Shown in pieces: positions 18,885-29,933 of a DNA stretch of 64,000 bases. The stretch is from Nocardioides kribbensis (GTDB lineage Bacteria > Actinomycetota > Actinomycetes > Propionibacteriales > Nocardioidaceae), in assembly GCF_015070375.1 (NCBI RefSeq), contig NZ_JADCLL010000007.1:124001-188000 (forward strand), in the 5' to 3' direction. Numbering within the stretch: position 1 is the stretch's first letter; every line of letters starts with the position of its first letter. The position numbers and the translations under genes are program-made. The notes under the pieces were generated by a model that ran no database searches, was not told the origin of the DNA, and saw nothing but the letters and a program-made list of their open reading frames with translations.

Positions 18885-21158
18885 ATGGCCTCACTCCCCC
18901 GCGTCGGTGACCAGTTCGACCGCTACCGCATCGACCACGAGATCGGCCGGGGCGGCATGGGCGTCGTCCTCGGCGCCACCGACCTGTCGCTGCACCGCCA
19001 GGTGGCCCTCAAGGTCGTCTCGGCCGAGCTGGGCGACTCCGAGGAGTTCCTGCGCCGCTTCGACCGCGAGGCCACCCTCCTGGCCCGTCTCGACTCCCCC
19101 CACGTCATCGAGATCTACGACCACGGCGAGCACGAGGGCTGCCCCTACATCGCGACGCAGTACGTCGCCGGCGGCGACCTCGGCGGCCAGCTGCGCGCCC
19201 GCGGCCCCATGCCCCCGCAGCTGGCCGCGACCCTGTGCGCCCAGGTCGCCGACGCCCTCGCCGACGCCCACCGGGCCGGCGTGGTCCACCGCGACATCAA
19301 GCCCAGCAACGTGCTGCTGCGCGACGCCACCGCCACCGACCTCCACGTCTACCTGTGCGACTTCGGCATCGCCCGCGCCGGCGACGAGGCCGACCACCTG
19401 ACGGCCCCCGGCGCGGTGGCCGGCACCTGGAGCTACCTCTCGCCCGAGTGCGGCGAGGGCCGCGAGGCCACCCCGGCCTCCGACCTCTACTCGCTGGGCT
19501 GCCTCTTCTGGGCGGCCCTCACCGGCACCGCCCCCTACGTCGGCTCCGACGTCGAGATCGCCATCGCCCACCAGACCTCCCCGGTGCGCCAGCTCACCGG
19601 CAGCGACGACTTCACCCGGTGGGCCAACGCCATCCTGGCGCGCAGCATGGCCAAGGACCCCGCCGACCGCTACCCCGACGCCGAGGCCATGCGCCAGGAC
19701 CTCCTGGCCGCCGCGGCGACCCCGCTCGCTCCCGGCAGCGGCATCACCCCGGTGCCCGTGCCCGCTCCGGCCACGCCCACGGGGGCGTCGGGCCCCTCCG
19801 GCTCCGCCGGCTCGGGCTCCAGCGCAGCCGCGGCCGCCGCGGCCGCTGCCGCCGCCACCCCGGGCCGGCGCCGCGCGACGGGGCGGGGCGCCTCGTCGGG
19901 CGGGGCCGGCCGGGGCCGGCGTCCGGTCGTGCTGGCCGGCGTCGCCGCCCTCGCCCTGCTCGTCGCCGGCGGCACCGCGCTCGCGGTCACCACGCCGTGG
20001 TCCGACGACGGGTCGACCTCCTCCGCCACCGGCGAGGACGGCGCCGACGGCGGCGACGGCGCGAGCGGGGCCGAGGCGACCGACCAGGCCAGCGCCGCCC
20101 CGGAGCCCCCGGAAGGTCCGATCGCCGGCGACATCGACGCCGACGGCCTCGGCGACGCCGTGTCGATCTACCCCGTCCAGCAGGGCGACGTCTACAGCTT
20201 CTTCTCCACCAGCCTGCTCTCCGACGGCGAGCAGCTCGAGGCCCAGCCGGAGCGCGACTACGCCGTGGGCGCCCGCACCCTGCGCACCATCACGCTGGCC
20301 GACGTCGACGGCAACGGTCTCAGCGAGGTCGTCTCGGTCTACGTGCCGGCCGGGCGCGAGCGGCGCATCTACGTCGCCGCCGGGCTCACCGACGGCGGCG
20401 AGTTCGGCTTCAACATCGACCGCCCCAGCGACGCCCGCAACGTCACCCCCTGGGCCGGCGACGTGGACGGCGACGGCCTCGACGACCTGCTCCTGCTGGC
20501 CTGGGAGCGCGACCGGCCCTACGAGTTCTTCGTGGCCCACGGTCAGGGCGAGGACGGCTTCGGCGAGGCCGAGCCGCTCCTGGAGATCGACGGACCCGGC
20601 GAGGACCTGACCCCCACCGTGGAGGCCGGCGACTACGACGGCGACGGCCTGCTCGACGTGGTGGTCTCGACCAGCCCCGACCCGCTGGCCGACGACCCCG
20701 AGCAGGTCACCACCCTCTACCTCGGCACCGGCGACGGCTTCGACGAGGGCACGAGCAGCACCGGCGAGGAGGGCTTCGACATCGCCGCGCTCGCGGGGGA
20801 CGTCGACGCCGACGGCGACGACGAGCTGGTGAGCGTGTCCGGCACCGGCGAGGACTACTTCGAGGTCTCCGTGCGGGGTCTCGGCGAGGAGGGTCTCGGC
20901 GACCCGGTCGGCGCCGGCGTCATCGACTCCATCACCGGCGACGGCGGCGATCTCCAGGCCCGCTTCACCCTCAGCGACGTCGACGGCGACGGTCGCGTCG
21001 ACCTGCTCGCCGTGGGCCCGCAGGACGACCGCACCGCGAAGGTGCTCGTCGTGCGCTCCGACGGCGAGCGCTTCGGCGACACCGAGGAGTGGGCCAGCTG
21101 GAGCGCCGACCTCACCTACCGCCTCGAGCAGAGCGTGATGGGACAGACCGTCCCGTGA
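18885..21158 (+). CDS. Receptor Ser/Thr protein kinase with extracellular FG-GAP-like repeats (kinase 1)
   Basis: A 757-residue PknB-type kinase. The kinase domain spans residues about 14-275: glycine loop GRGGMG (21-26), Lys43 in VALKVV, catalytic HRDIKPSN (Asp137), DFG (159-161) and GTWSYLSPE in the activation segment. A Pro/Ala/Gly linker with a 13-alanine run leads to one transmembrane helix (about 347-369). The outer part (about 415-740) holds at least six calcium-binding-like DxDxDG repeats such as GDIDADGLGDAV and GDVDGDGLDDLL, as in integrin-type beta-propellers. It probably senses an outside ligand or wall component. The second kinase gene overlaps by 4 bp. Confidence 0.92.
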   Translation: MASLPRVGDQFDRYRIDHEIGRGGMGVVLGATDLSLHRQVALKVVSAELGDSEEFLRRFDREATLLARLDSPHVIEIYDHGEHEGCPYIATQYVAGGDLGGQLRARGPMPPQLAATLCAQVADALADAHRAGVVHRDIKPSNVLLRDATATDLHVYLCDFGIARAGDEADHLTAPGAVAGTWSYLSPECGEGREATPASDLYSLGCLFWAALTGTAPYVGSDVEIAIAHQTSPVRQLTGSDDFTRWANAILARSMAKDPADRYPDAEAMRQDLLAAAATPLAPGSGITPVPVPAPATPTGASGPSGSAGSGSSAAAAAAAAAAATPGRRRATGRGASSGGAGRGRRPVVLAGVAALALLVAGGTALAVTTPWSDDGSTSSATGEDGADGGDGASGAEATDQASAAPEPPEGPIAGDIDADGLGDAVSIYPVQQGDVYSFFSTSLLSDGEQLEAQPERDYAVGARTLRTITLADVDGNGLSEVVSVYVPAGRERRIYVAAGLTDGGEFGFNIDRPSDARNVTPWAGDVDGDGLDDLLLLAWERDRPYEFFVAHGQGEDGFGEAEPLLEIDGPGEDLTPTVEAGDYDGDGLLDVVVSTSPDPLADDPEQVTTLYLGTGDGFDEGTSSTGEEGFDIAALAGDVDADGDDELVSVSGTGEDYFEVSVRGLGEEGLGDPVGAGVIDSITGDGGDLQARFTLSDVDGDGRVDLLAVGPQDDRTAKVLVVRSDGERFGDTEEWASWSADLTYRLEQSVMGQTVP

Positions 21159-23254
21159 CCGGGCCCGCCGGCACCGCCGGCCCCCTGCGCGTCGGCAGCA
21201 CCCTGGGCGGCTACCGCATCGACGCCGTCGTCGGCGTGGGCGGCATGGGCCAGGTCTTCGCCGCCACCGACACCTCCCTGGGGCGACGCGTCGCGATCAA
21301 GGTCGTGCGCGGCGCCCTCGCCGACTCCCCCGCCTTCGCCGCCCGCTTCCAGCGCGAGGCGGCGGTGCTGGCGCGGCTCGACTCCCCGCACGTCATCGCC
21401 ATCTACGAGCACGGCGAGCACGCCGGGTCGCCGTACCTCGTGACGCGGCTGGCCACCGGCGGCGACCTGGGCCGGCTCCTGGCCGTGCACGGCCCGCTGC
21501 GCCCCGAGCTGGCCGCCACCGTCGTCGCGCAGGTCTGCGACGCCCTCGTCGCGGCCCACGCCGTGGGCGTGGTGCACCGCGACGTGAAACCCGCCAACGT
21601 GCTGCTGCGCGACGACCGGCTCGACCGGCCCCACGTCTACCTGTGCGACTTCGGTGTCGCGCTCACCGAGTCGAGCGGCCTCACCTCCCCCGGCGCGGTC
21701 GCCGGCACCTGGAGCTACCTCGCCCCCGAGCTGACCCGGGGCGCCCCCGCCACCCCCGCCAGCGACGTCTACGCCGTCGGCTGCCTGCTCGTGGAGGCGC
21801 TGACCGGACGCCCGCCCTACGCCGGCAGCGACGTGCAGGTCGCGATGGCGCACGTCTCTGCCCCCGTGCCGCAGCTGCCGGAGGGACACCCGGCCAAGGC
21901 CGCCTTCGACCCCGTGCTCGCCCGGGCCCTGGCCAAGGACCCCGCCGACCGCCACCCGGGGGCCGCCGCGCTGCGCGAGGAGCTGCGGCGCCTCGGCGGG
22001 CACGAGCGCTCGACCGGGTCGGGCGCCGCCCTGCGGCCCCCACCGCCCGCGGGACGGCCGCGGCGGGGTCGCCTGGCCGCCGGGCTCGGCCTCGCCCTCG
22101 CGGCGGGTGCGGTCGCCGCCGGCGTGCTGCTGTGGCCCGACGACGCGCCGCGCGACACCGCGTCCGACCCGGCGACCGACCCCGCCGCCGCGGGCCTGCC
22201 GCTGCCCGCGGACCCCGCCCCGGCCCGCGAGGACCCCGCCGTGCGCGGTGACCTCGACGGCGACGGCCTCGGCGACCTGCTGCTGCTCGACCTCGACGGC
22301 GGGCAGCTGCAGCGCTCCGACGGCGCGGCCGTCGGCGACACGGAGCGGGTCGCGGAGGTCAACCCCCGCACGGTGCTGGGCGACGTCGACGGCGACGGCG
22401 TCCTCGACCGGGTCACCGTCGACGGCGACGGCTCGAGCCTGCGCGTGGCGGTGGCGCCCGGCCCGCTCGACGCGGGTGACCCCGCGCCGCGCCGCAGCTC
22501 GCTGATGGTCGTGCCGCCCGCCGAGGAGGTCGGCACGTTCGACTACGGCACCGGCACCGCCGCGCTCGGGGACTTCGACGGCGACGGGCGCGACGACCTC
22601 GCCGTCGGCACCGCCCTCGACGACACCGCCACCGTCACGGTGATGCTCAGCACCGCCGACGAGGACTGGCAGCGCGAGGCGACCTGGGCCGAGGTCGAGC
22701 GGTCACCGGGTGCCAGGACGACCTGGACCGTCGGCGACCTCGACGGTGACGGTCGCGACGACCTCGTGGAGGTCGACACCCTCGGCCGCACCACCGTGCT
22801 GCGCGGCCTGGTGTCGCGCGGCGACTCCTTCGAGCAGGTCGGCGAGACGCTGGTGCTCGACGAGCCCGGCTACGGCACCGGCGTCTTCCGGCAGGCCGAC
22901 CTCGACGGTGACGGCACCGACACCCTCGTGCACGTCGGCACCGACCTCGCGGTGAGCGCGTGGTCGTGGGAGGACGGGTTCGGCGGGGCGAGCGCGCTCG
23001 CACCGGCCGACGACGACGCCGACTACTCCCCGCACGCCGTGGTCTCCGACGTCGACGGCGACGGCGCCGACGAGCTGGTGGCCCTCGTCGGCGTCGAGCG
23101 CCCGCGCGCCGTCGTGCTCGACGGGTCCGCCGACGGGTCCTCGAGCGGGTCCTCGGAGGAGTCGCTGCTCACCGCCACGCGGTGGCCCCTGGTCGACCCC
23201 GACGTCGTCCTGGCCGTGGCCGACCGCGTCACCGAGACCGAGCGGCAGTACTGA
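21155..23254 (+). CDS. Receptor Ser/Thr protein kinase with extracellular FG-GAP-like repeats (kinase 2)
   Basis: A 699-residue paralogue of the preceding kinase with the same plan: kinase domain about 18-280 (GVGGMG loop, Lys49 in VAIKVV, HRDVKPAN with Asp143, DFG at 165-167), a shorter Pro/Arg linker, a transmembrane helix at about 306-327, then six DxDxDG repeats (for example GDLDGDGLGDLL, GDFDGDGRDDLA, SDVDGDGADELV). All catalytic residues are present. The GTG start overlaps the kinase 1 stop (GTGA), so the pair is translationally coupled and probably arose by tandem duplication. Confidence 0.9.
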   Translation: MTGPAGTAGPLRVGSTLGGYRIDAVVGVGGMGQVFAATDTSLGRRVAIKVVRGALADSPAFAARFQREAAVLARLDSPHVIAIYEHGEHAGSPYLVTRLATGGDLGRLLAVHGPLRPELAATVVAQVCDALVAAHAVGVVHRDVKPANVLLRDDRLDRPHVYLCDFGVALTESSGLTSPGAVAGTWSYLAPELTRGAPATPASDVYAVGCLLVEALTGRPPYAGSDVQVAMAHVSAPVPQLPEGHPAKAAFDPVLARALAKDPADRHPGAAALREELRRLGGHERSTGSGAALRPPPPAGRPRRGRLAAGLGLALAAGAVAAGVLLWPDDAPRDTASDPATDPAAAGLPLPADPAPAREDPAVRGDLDGDGLGDLLLLDLDGGQLQRSDGAAVGDTERVAEVNPRTVLGDVDGDGVLDRVTVDGDGSSLRVAVAPGPLDAGDPAPRRSSLMVVPPAEEVGTFDYGTGTAALGDFDGDGRDDLAVGTALDDTATVTVMLSTADEDWQREATWAEVERSPGARTTWTVGDLDGDGRDDLVEVDTLGRTTVLRGLVSRGDSFEQVGETLVLDEPGYGTGVFRQADLDGDGTDTLVHVGTDLAVSAWSWEDGFGGASALAPADDDADYSPHAVVSDVDGDGADELVALVGVERPRAVVLDGSADGSSSGSSEESLLTATRWPLVDPDVVLAVADRVTETERQY

Positions 23255-23272
23255 GCCGCACCGGCCGTCGGC

Positions 23273-23292
23273 GCCCGGCGACGGCGCCGGGC
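23273..23292. terminator. GC hairpin between convergent kinase 2 and purA
   Basis: GCCCGGC, a 6-nt loop and GCCGGGC lie 18 nt after the kinase 2 stop and 13 nt before the purA stop. There is no T-run, as is common in this GC range, so termination is only plausible. Confidence 0.35.
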
Positions 23293-23305
23293 CCGCCCGG
23301 ACCGG

Positions 23306-25689
<2,384 letters not shown>

Positions 25690-25696
25690 CGCACCG

Positions 25697-26701
25697 TCAG
25701 AGCCAGCCGCGCCGGGCCGCCTCGACCCCGGCCTGGAAGCGCGACTCGGCGCCCAGCTCGATCATGAGGTCGGCGACCCGGCGACGCACGGTGCGCAGGC
25801 TGACCCCGAGCCGGCGGGCGATCTGCTCGTCCTGGGAGCCGCTGGCCAGCTGCTGCACCAGGAAGCGCTGCATGTCGCTGCGCGGCTCGGCCTCCCCGGT
25901 CAGCGCGCTCACCGGCGCCGCGCGGTCCCACAGCGCCTCGAACCAGTAGGTCAGCGCCTTCACCAGGCCCGGCTGGCGGATCAGGGAGCGCGGCTCGTCG
26001 ACCTGGCCCAGCGGCTCGGGGAGCACGGCGTGGGTCGTGCCGATGATGAACATGCGGGTCGGGACCGTCGGCAGCACCCGGATCACCTCGCCCTTCTCGA
26101 CGCGGTGGTTGAGCGTCGCGCGGGCCTCGGTCAGCGCGCGCACGGGATAGATCGCCCGCGAGCTGCGACCCCCGCTCACCAGGTCGCCGATGAAGTCGCC
26201 CATCGCGTCCTCCGAGGGGTGGCGCCACTGGTCGGGGCGCAGCCAGAGCAGGTCGCCGCGGCTCTGCACCATCAGCGCGGTGAGCAGCGGGATCGGGTTG
26301 CCGCCGCTGCTGATCTCGCCGTCGAGAGGCTGCACGTCGTGCACCTCGCCCTCGGCGGGCCGGGCCCCGCTGCCGGTGAGGAACGGCAGGGCCGCCGCGA
26401 CGCTCTCCAGCTCGGCCTGCACGATCGCCGCGCTCGCCGCCTGCGCGGCGAGGATGCGGGCGACCACCTCCGGGGCGCTGGCCACGAACACCCGCGACTC
26501 CTCCACCCGCACCACGCCGGCGTCGCACAGCGGCTCGAGGGCGCTCATCAGCTCCTCGGGCGTCTGGAGCAGCGCGGCCGCCACCGAGACGAGCTCGCGC
26601 CCGGAGTGGCCCAGCAGCTGCTGGTGGAGGCGGTCCACGTGCTTGGGGAAGCCGAGGGCGGCCATCAGCGTGGCGGGGGTCCGGGTGGGCATCCGTGGCA
26701 T
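25697..26701 (-). CDS. Transcriptional regulator, TrmB-like N-terminus and LuxR-type C-terminal HTH
   Basis: A 334-residue DNA-binding protein. The N-terminal ~75 residues look like a TrmB-type winged helix (AALGFPKHVDRLHQQLL, TPEELMSALEPLCDAGVVRV). The middle is a large sensor-like region of unknown ligand. The C-terminal 60 residues carry a LuxR/GerE HTH (LASGSQDEQIARRLGVSLRTVRRRVADLM). This architecture is frequent in actinomycetes, often as orphan regulators. The first ATG is at 26699-26701; a second is three codons in. It is divergent from lysS, 177 bp apart. Confidence 0.88.
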   Translation of the reverse strand: MPRMPTRTPATLMAALGFPKHVDRLHQQLLGHSGRELVSVAAALLQTPEELMSALEPLCDAGVVRVEESRVFVASAPEVVARILAAQAASAAIVQAELESVAAALPFLTGSGARPAEGEVHDVQPLDGEISSGGNPIPLLTALMVQSRGDLLWLRPDQWRHPSEDAMGDFIGDLVSGGRSSRAIYPVRALTEARATLNHRVEKGEVIRVLPTVPTRMFIIGTTHAVLPEPLGQVDEPRSLIRQPGLVKALTYWFEALWDRAAPVSALTGEAEPRSDMQRFLVQQLASGSQDEQIARRLGVSLRTVRRRVADLMIELGAESRFQAGVEAARRGWL

Positions 26702-26769
26702 GTTAGTGCCGCTCGTCCCCCACCGCCATGGTTCCTCGTGGCCGGGGCGGGCCAGCGGCGCGGCTCCGG

Positions 26770-26775
26770 TAGCGT
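26770..26775 (+). promoter_or_regulatory. -10 box of the lysyl-tRNA synthetase gene
   Basis: TAGCGT lies about 103 nt before the lysS ATG. Unlike most genes here it would give a leader of nearly 100 nt. I see no T-box or known riboswitch in that leader. Confidence 0.4.
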
Positions 26776-26878
26776 TGGGGCGTCCCACCGCGGGCCCGCG
26801 AGACGTCCCGACCGGTCCCACCACGCCGTCCGACGCGCCCCTGCGGGCGTCACGGACGAGAGCAGGAGCAGCACCCCG

Positions 26879-28636
26879 ATGGCACGAGGCACAGCACGAG
26901 ACGGGGCCCCTCAGGCTCCTGTCGACTGGGTCACCCGCGCGGCCGACGACGCCGTGCGCCACGCCGAGCAGGGCGGCTGGACCCCGGAGTCGGGGCGGCC
27001 GATCACCTGCGCCTCGGGGGCGAGCCCGTCGGGGCCGGTGCACCTGGGCAACCTGCGCGAGTTCCTCACCGTGCACTTCGTCGCCGACGAGCTCGCACGC
27101 CGCGGGCTGCCCGTGCGCCACCTGCACAGCTGGGACGACTACGACCGCTTCCGCAAGGTCCCCGCCGGGGTGGACCCGTCGTGGGCCGACCACATCGGGC
27201 GCCCGCTCTCGGGCGTGCCCGACCCGTGGGAGTGCCACGACTCGTGGGCCGATCACTTCAAGGAGCCGCTCGTGGCCTCGCTGCGCGCCCTCGGCGTGGA
27301 GATGGAGGAGGTCTCCCAGACCGAGCGCTACCGCGCGGGGGCCTACCGCGAGCAGATCCTGCACGCCGTGGCCCAGCGCGACCGCATCGAGACCGTGATG
27401 GCGCGCTACCGCACCAAGGCCGCCCCGCTCAGCGAGGCCGCCGAGTCGGCCGAGGAGGCCGCGGCGCTCGCCGACTCGGTCGCCAACGACGGCGACGACG
27501 GCAACCCCTCGGGCCTCGGCGCCACCAACGACCTCGCGCGCTTCCCCTACAAGCCCTACTGCCGCGACTGCGGGCGCGACACCACGATCATCACGTCCTA
27601 CGACGACGACTCCGCCGACCTGGCCTACACCTGCACCTCGTGCCCCTTCGAGGGCGTCACCAACCTGCGCACCCAGGACGAGGGCAAGCTGGTCTGGAAG
27701 GTCGACTGGCCGATGCGCTGGGCCGTCGAGGGCGTCGACTTCGAGCCCGGCGGCGTCGACCACGCCAGCCCGGGGTCGTCCTACACCGTGGGTAAGGAGC
27801 TGGTGAAGCTCTACGACGGCCGCGCCCCGTCGTTCGTCGGCTACTCCTTCGTCGGCGCCGGCGGGCAGGTCAAGATGTCCTCCTCGCGCGGTGGCGTGCC
27901 GACCGCGGCCGACGCCCTGCAGATCCTCGAGGCGCCGGTGCTGCGCTGGCTCTACGTGCGCCGCCAGCCCAAGCAGGCCTTCAACGTCGACTTCGGCCCG
28001 GAGGTGGTGCGCCTCTACGACGAGTGGGACGCACTGGGCCGCAAGGCCGCCGACCCCGCCAAGCGCGACGCGCAGGTGCTGGCCTTCGAGCGCGCCAGCG
28101 CGACCGCGACGGCCGGTCGCCTGCCGGTGCCCGCGGTCGTGGTGCCCTTCCGCCTGCTCTCGTCGGTGGCCGACGTGACCGCGGGCAGCGCCGACCTCAT
28201 CAGCCGCATCGTGCGCGAGGTCGGCCACGACCACGACTCCGTCGAGGACCTCGAGCCGCGGCTGGGCCGCGCGATGACCTGGACCGGCGAGTACGTCCCC
28301 GAGTCGGAGCGCACCACCGTGCGCACCGAGCCCGACGCCGCCCGGCTGGCCCGCCTCGGCGACGACGAGGAGCTGTGGCTGCGCCACCTCCTCGACCGGC
28401 TGCCCGACCGTCTCGACCTCGACGAGACCACCACGCTGGTCTACGGCGTGCCGAAGCTGGGCCGGGGCCTGGGTCTCGACGACGCCCCGACCGACCAGGT
28501 CAAGGCCGACCAGAAGGCGTTCTTCAAGCTGCTCTACAACCTGCTCGTCGACGCCGACCGCGGCCCGCGCCTGCCCACGCTCTTCCTGGCCCTGGGCTCC
28601 GACACCGTCCGGCGGCTGCTCACCCCGCCGACGTAG
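26879..28636 (+). CDS. lysS: Lysyl-tRNA synthetase, class I
   Basis: A 585-residue class I (archaeal-type, LysK) lysyl-tRNA synthetase, unrelated in fold to the usual class II bacterial enzyme. It has the HIGH-like HLGN (55-58, in GPVHLGNLREF) and the KMSKS-like KMSSS beginning at residue 332. The zinc-like cysteines CRDCG...CTSCPF lie near 230-255. The alpha-helical anticodon-binding C-terminus ends LFLALGSDTVRRLLTPPT, with GxLPxLF-like conservation. Class I LysRS is scattered in bacteria (spirochaetes, some alphaproteobacteria, some actinobacteria). Whether this genome also has a class II enzyme cannot be seen. Confidence 0.95.
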   Translation: MARGTARDGAPQAPVDWVTRAADDAVRHAEQGGWTPESGRPITCASGASPSGPVHLGNLREFLTVHFVADELARRGLPVRHLHSWDDYDRFRKVPAGVDPSWADHIGRPLSGVPDPWECHDSWADHFKEPLVASLRALGVEMEEVSQTERYRAGAYREQILHAVAQRDRIETVMARYRTKAAPLSEAAESAEEAAALADSVANDGDDGNPSGLGATNDLARFPYKPYCRDCGRDTTIITSYDDDSADLAYTCTSCPFEGVTNLRTQDEGKLVWKVDWPMRWAVEGVDFEPGGVDHASPGSSYTVGKELVKLYDGRAPSFVGYSFVGAGGQVKMSSSRGGVPTAADALQILEAPVLRWLYVRRQPKQAFNVDFGPEVVRLYDEWDALGRKAADPAKRDAQVLAFERASATATAGRLPVPAVVVPFRLLSSVADVTAGSADLISRIVREVGHDHDSVEDLEPRLGRAMTWTGEYVPESERTTVRTEPDAARLARLGDDEELWLRHLLDRLPDRLDLDETTTLVYGVPKLGRGLGLDDAPTDQVKADQKAFFKLLYNLLVDADRGPRLPTLFLALGSDTVRRLLTPPT

Positions 28637-28648
28637 GCGGCCGCCGCT

Positions 28649-28724
28649 GCGTCTTACTGACCGTTGCTACCACTGGCTGACAGTCATGACTGTCGGTCAG
28701 TGGTCCCAACGGTCAGTAAGACGC
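28649..28724. repeat. 76-bp long palindrome, copy 1 of a pair flanking a DUF559 gene
   Basis: Arms of 18 nt (outer part GCGTCTTACTGACCGTTG and its exact reverse complement) enclose a second inverted repeat (CCACTG / CAGTGG) and a central perfect palindrome GACAGTCATGACTGTC. It lies 12 nt after the lysS stop, in the convergent gap, and could act as a bidirectional terminator. The outer 14 nt of each arm recur exactly in copy 2 at 29851-29920. Confidence 0.85.
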
Positions 28725-28763
28725 GGGATGTCACACGGCACGGTGAGCCGTCGAGGCGGCGTG

Positions 28764-29783
28764 TCAGGCGGAACGCGTCTGACGCAGGGCGGCTGCGCTT
28801 GCTGCGAGACGCGGCGACAGAGTGCGGCCGAACCGCTCGCAGGTGACCGCGAACTCCTGACGCAGACGGGCGTGCGCCTCGGCCCGCGCCGAGCCCCAGA
28901 GGTCGGACCAGAAGATGCGGGAGACGCCCAGGCCCTCGGCGGCGATCAGCCGCTCACGCTGCTTCTCCTCCCAGACGACGTCATGGGCACTCCGGTCGGC
29001 GAGGCCGCCGAGGTCGGTGGGCACGTACTTGACCCGTCCGTCGACCTCGAACACGTGGTTGCCGATCCTCAGGTCGCACCAGAAGGTCGTCCGCGGCGTA
29101 CGGACGGGGAACTGCGTCTCCACCGTCCCCAGGCCGAGCTCGACGAGGAGCTCCCGTGCCAGCGTCTCGGCGGGGCTCTGCGCGCCGGCGTCGCTGCGGT
29201 CCACCGCCTCCCGAGCGGCACGCACCCCGGGCCAGTGGTCCATCGGCGACAGTGCCGAGTACAGCTCGTCGAGCGATGTGCCGAGGCGGCGTGCGGAGTC
29301 GCAGGCGACGAGCCCGTGCCGGGAGCCGTGCTCCCTGCCGATGTCGACCGCCACCCGAGCCCGGTCGAGCACCCGCATGTCCTCCACCTGGCAGACCTGC
29401 CGCGGGGCGAAGCGTGCGTAGTGGTGCTTGACGCCGTACCGCGTCCACGCGCTCGAGTAGCCTGGTCGGGTGACGTGCACGAGCGGCTCGTCGCACCGGA
29501 GGAGGGCCATGCCCCACTCGTGAGCCGCGGAGTCGTGGCTGAGCACCCACCCACGGCGCATGGTGCTGACGGCCGCGCGGGTGCGCAGACGCGGTCGGCC
29601 ACGGTCCTCGTCGGCGGCCTCCCACACCGTGGCGTCGACGTACACCCCGCGACGCACGGGCAGCCAGACCCCGGAGCGCAGGAGACCTGTGATCGCGGAG
29701 GGGGTCAGGCCGCCGTCGAGCGCGTCCTGACGCGTCACGAGACCGCCCTCGGCACTGAGGAGTGCTCGCAGCTCGGGAGTCAT
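28764..29783 (-). CDS. AbiEi-type winged-helix protein with C-terminal DUF559 (PD-(D/E)XK-like) nuclease domain
   Basis: A 339-residue protein. The N-terminal ~50 residues form an AbiEi-type winged helix (GLVTRQDALDGGLTPSAITGLLRSGVW, then RRGVY). The C-terminal ~120 residues resemble DUF559/Vsr-like endonucleases: Glu207, Asp237 in FWCDLRIG, and EVDGRVKY (Glu246, Lys252), then EEKQRERL. The nuclease active site thus looks intact. Such proteins are abundant and mobile in actinobacteria, and their substrate is unproven. No cognate AbiEii toxin lies nearby. The ATG at 29781-29783 follows a CATGCT box by 6 nt. Two related long palindromes bracket the gene. Confidence 0.85.
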   Translation of the reverse strand: MTPELRALLSAEGGLVTRQDALDGGLTPSAITGLLRSGVWLPVRRGVYVDATVWEAADEDRGRPRLRTRAAVSTMRRGWVLSHDSAAHEWGMALLRCDEPLVHVTRPGYSSAWTRYGVKHHYARFAPRQVCQVEDMRVLDRARVAVDIGREHGSRHGLVACDSARRLGTSLDELYSALSPMDHWPGVRAAREAVDRSDAGAQSPAETLARELLVELGLGTVETQFPVRTPRTTFWCDLRIGNHVFEVDGRVKYVPTDLGGLADRSAHDVVWEEKQRERLIAAEGLGVSRIFWSDLWGSARAEAHARLRQEFAVTCERFGRTLSPRLAASAAALRQTRSA

Positions 29784-29850
29784 GCGACCAGCATGGCCGA
29801 GCCTGCCGCTGCGCAGCGGTCGCTCTCCACAGCGACCGCCGACGGCCGGC

Positions 29851-29920
29851 ACTTACTGACCGTTGCTCGCACCACCTGACTGTCACAACAGTCAGGCAGT
29901 GGTCTCAACGGTCAGTAAGT
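29851..29920. repeat. 70-bp long palindrome, copy 2 of the pair flanking the DUF559 gene
   Basis: ACTTACTGACCGTTG and the matching right arm enclose CCACCTGACTGT / ACAGTCAGGCAGTGG with a small ACA loop. The outer arms are identical to copy 1 while the core differs, so the stem is kept while the sequence drifts. It lies 68 nt upstream of the DUF559 ATG and 14 nt before the DUF3151 stop (both genes on the minus strand). Confidence 0.85.
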
Positions 29921-29933
29921 GGCGCCCGCCGCG

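Noticed and set aside
26776..26878. T-box or lysine riboswitch in the lysS leader
   Set aside because: I could not find a T-box bulge sequence or the conserved lysine riboswitch core.
28649..29920. CRISPR array
   Set aside because: The repeats are two palindromes 1.2 kb apart around one gene, not regularly spaced short repeats.
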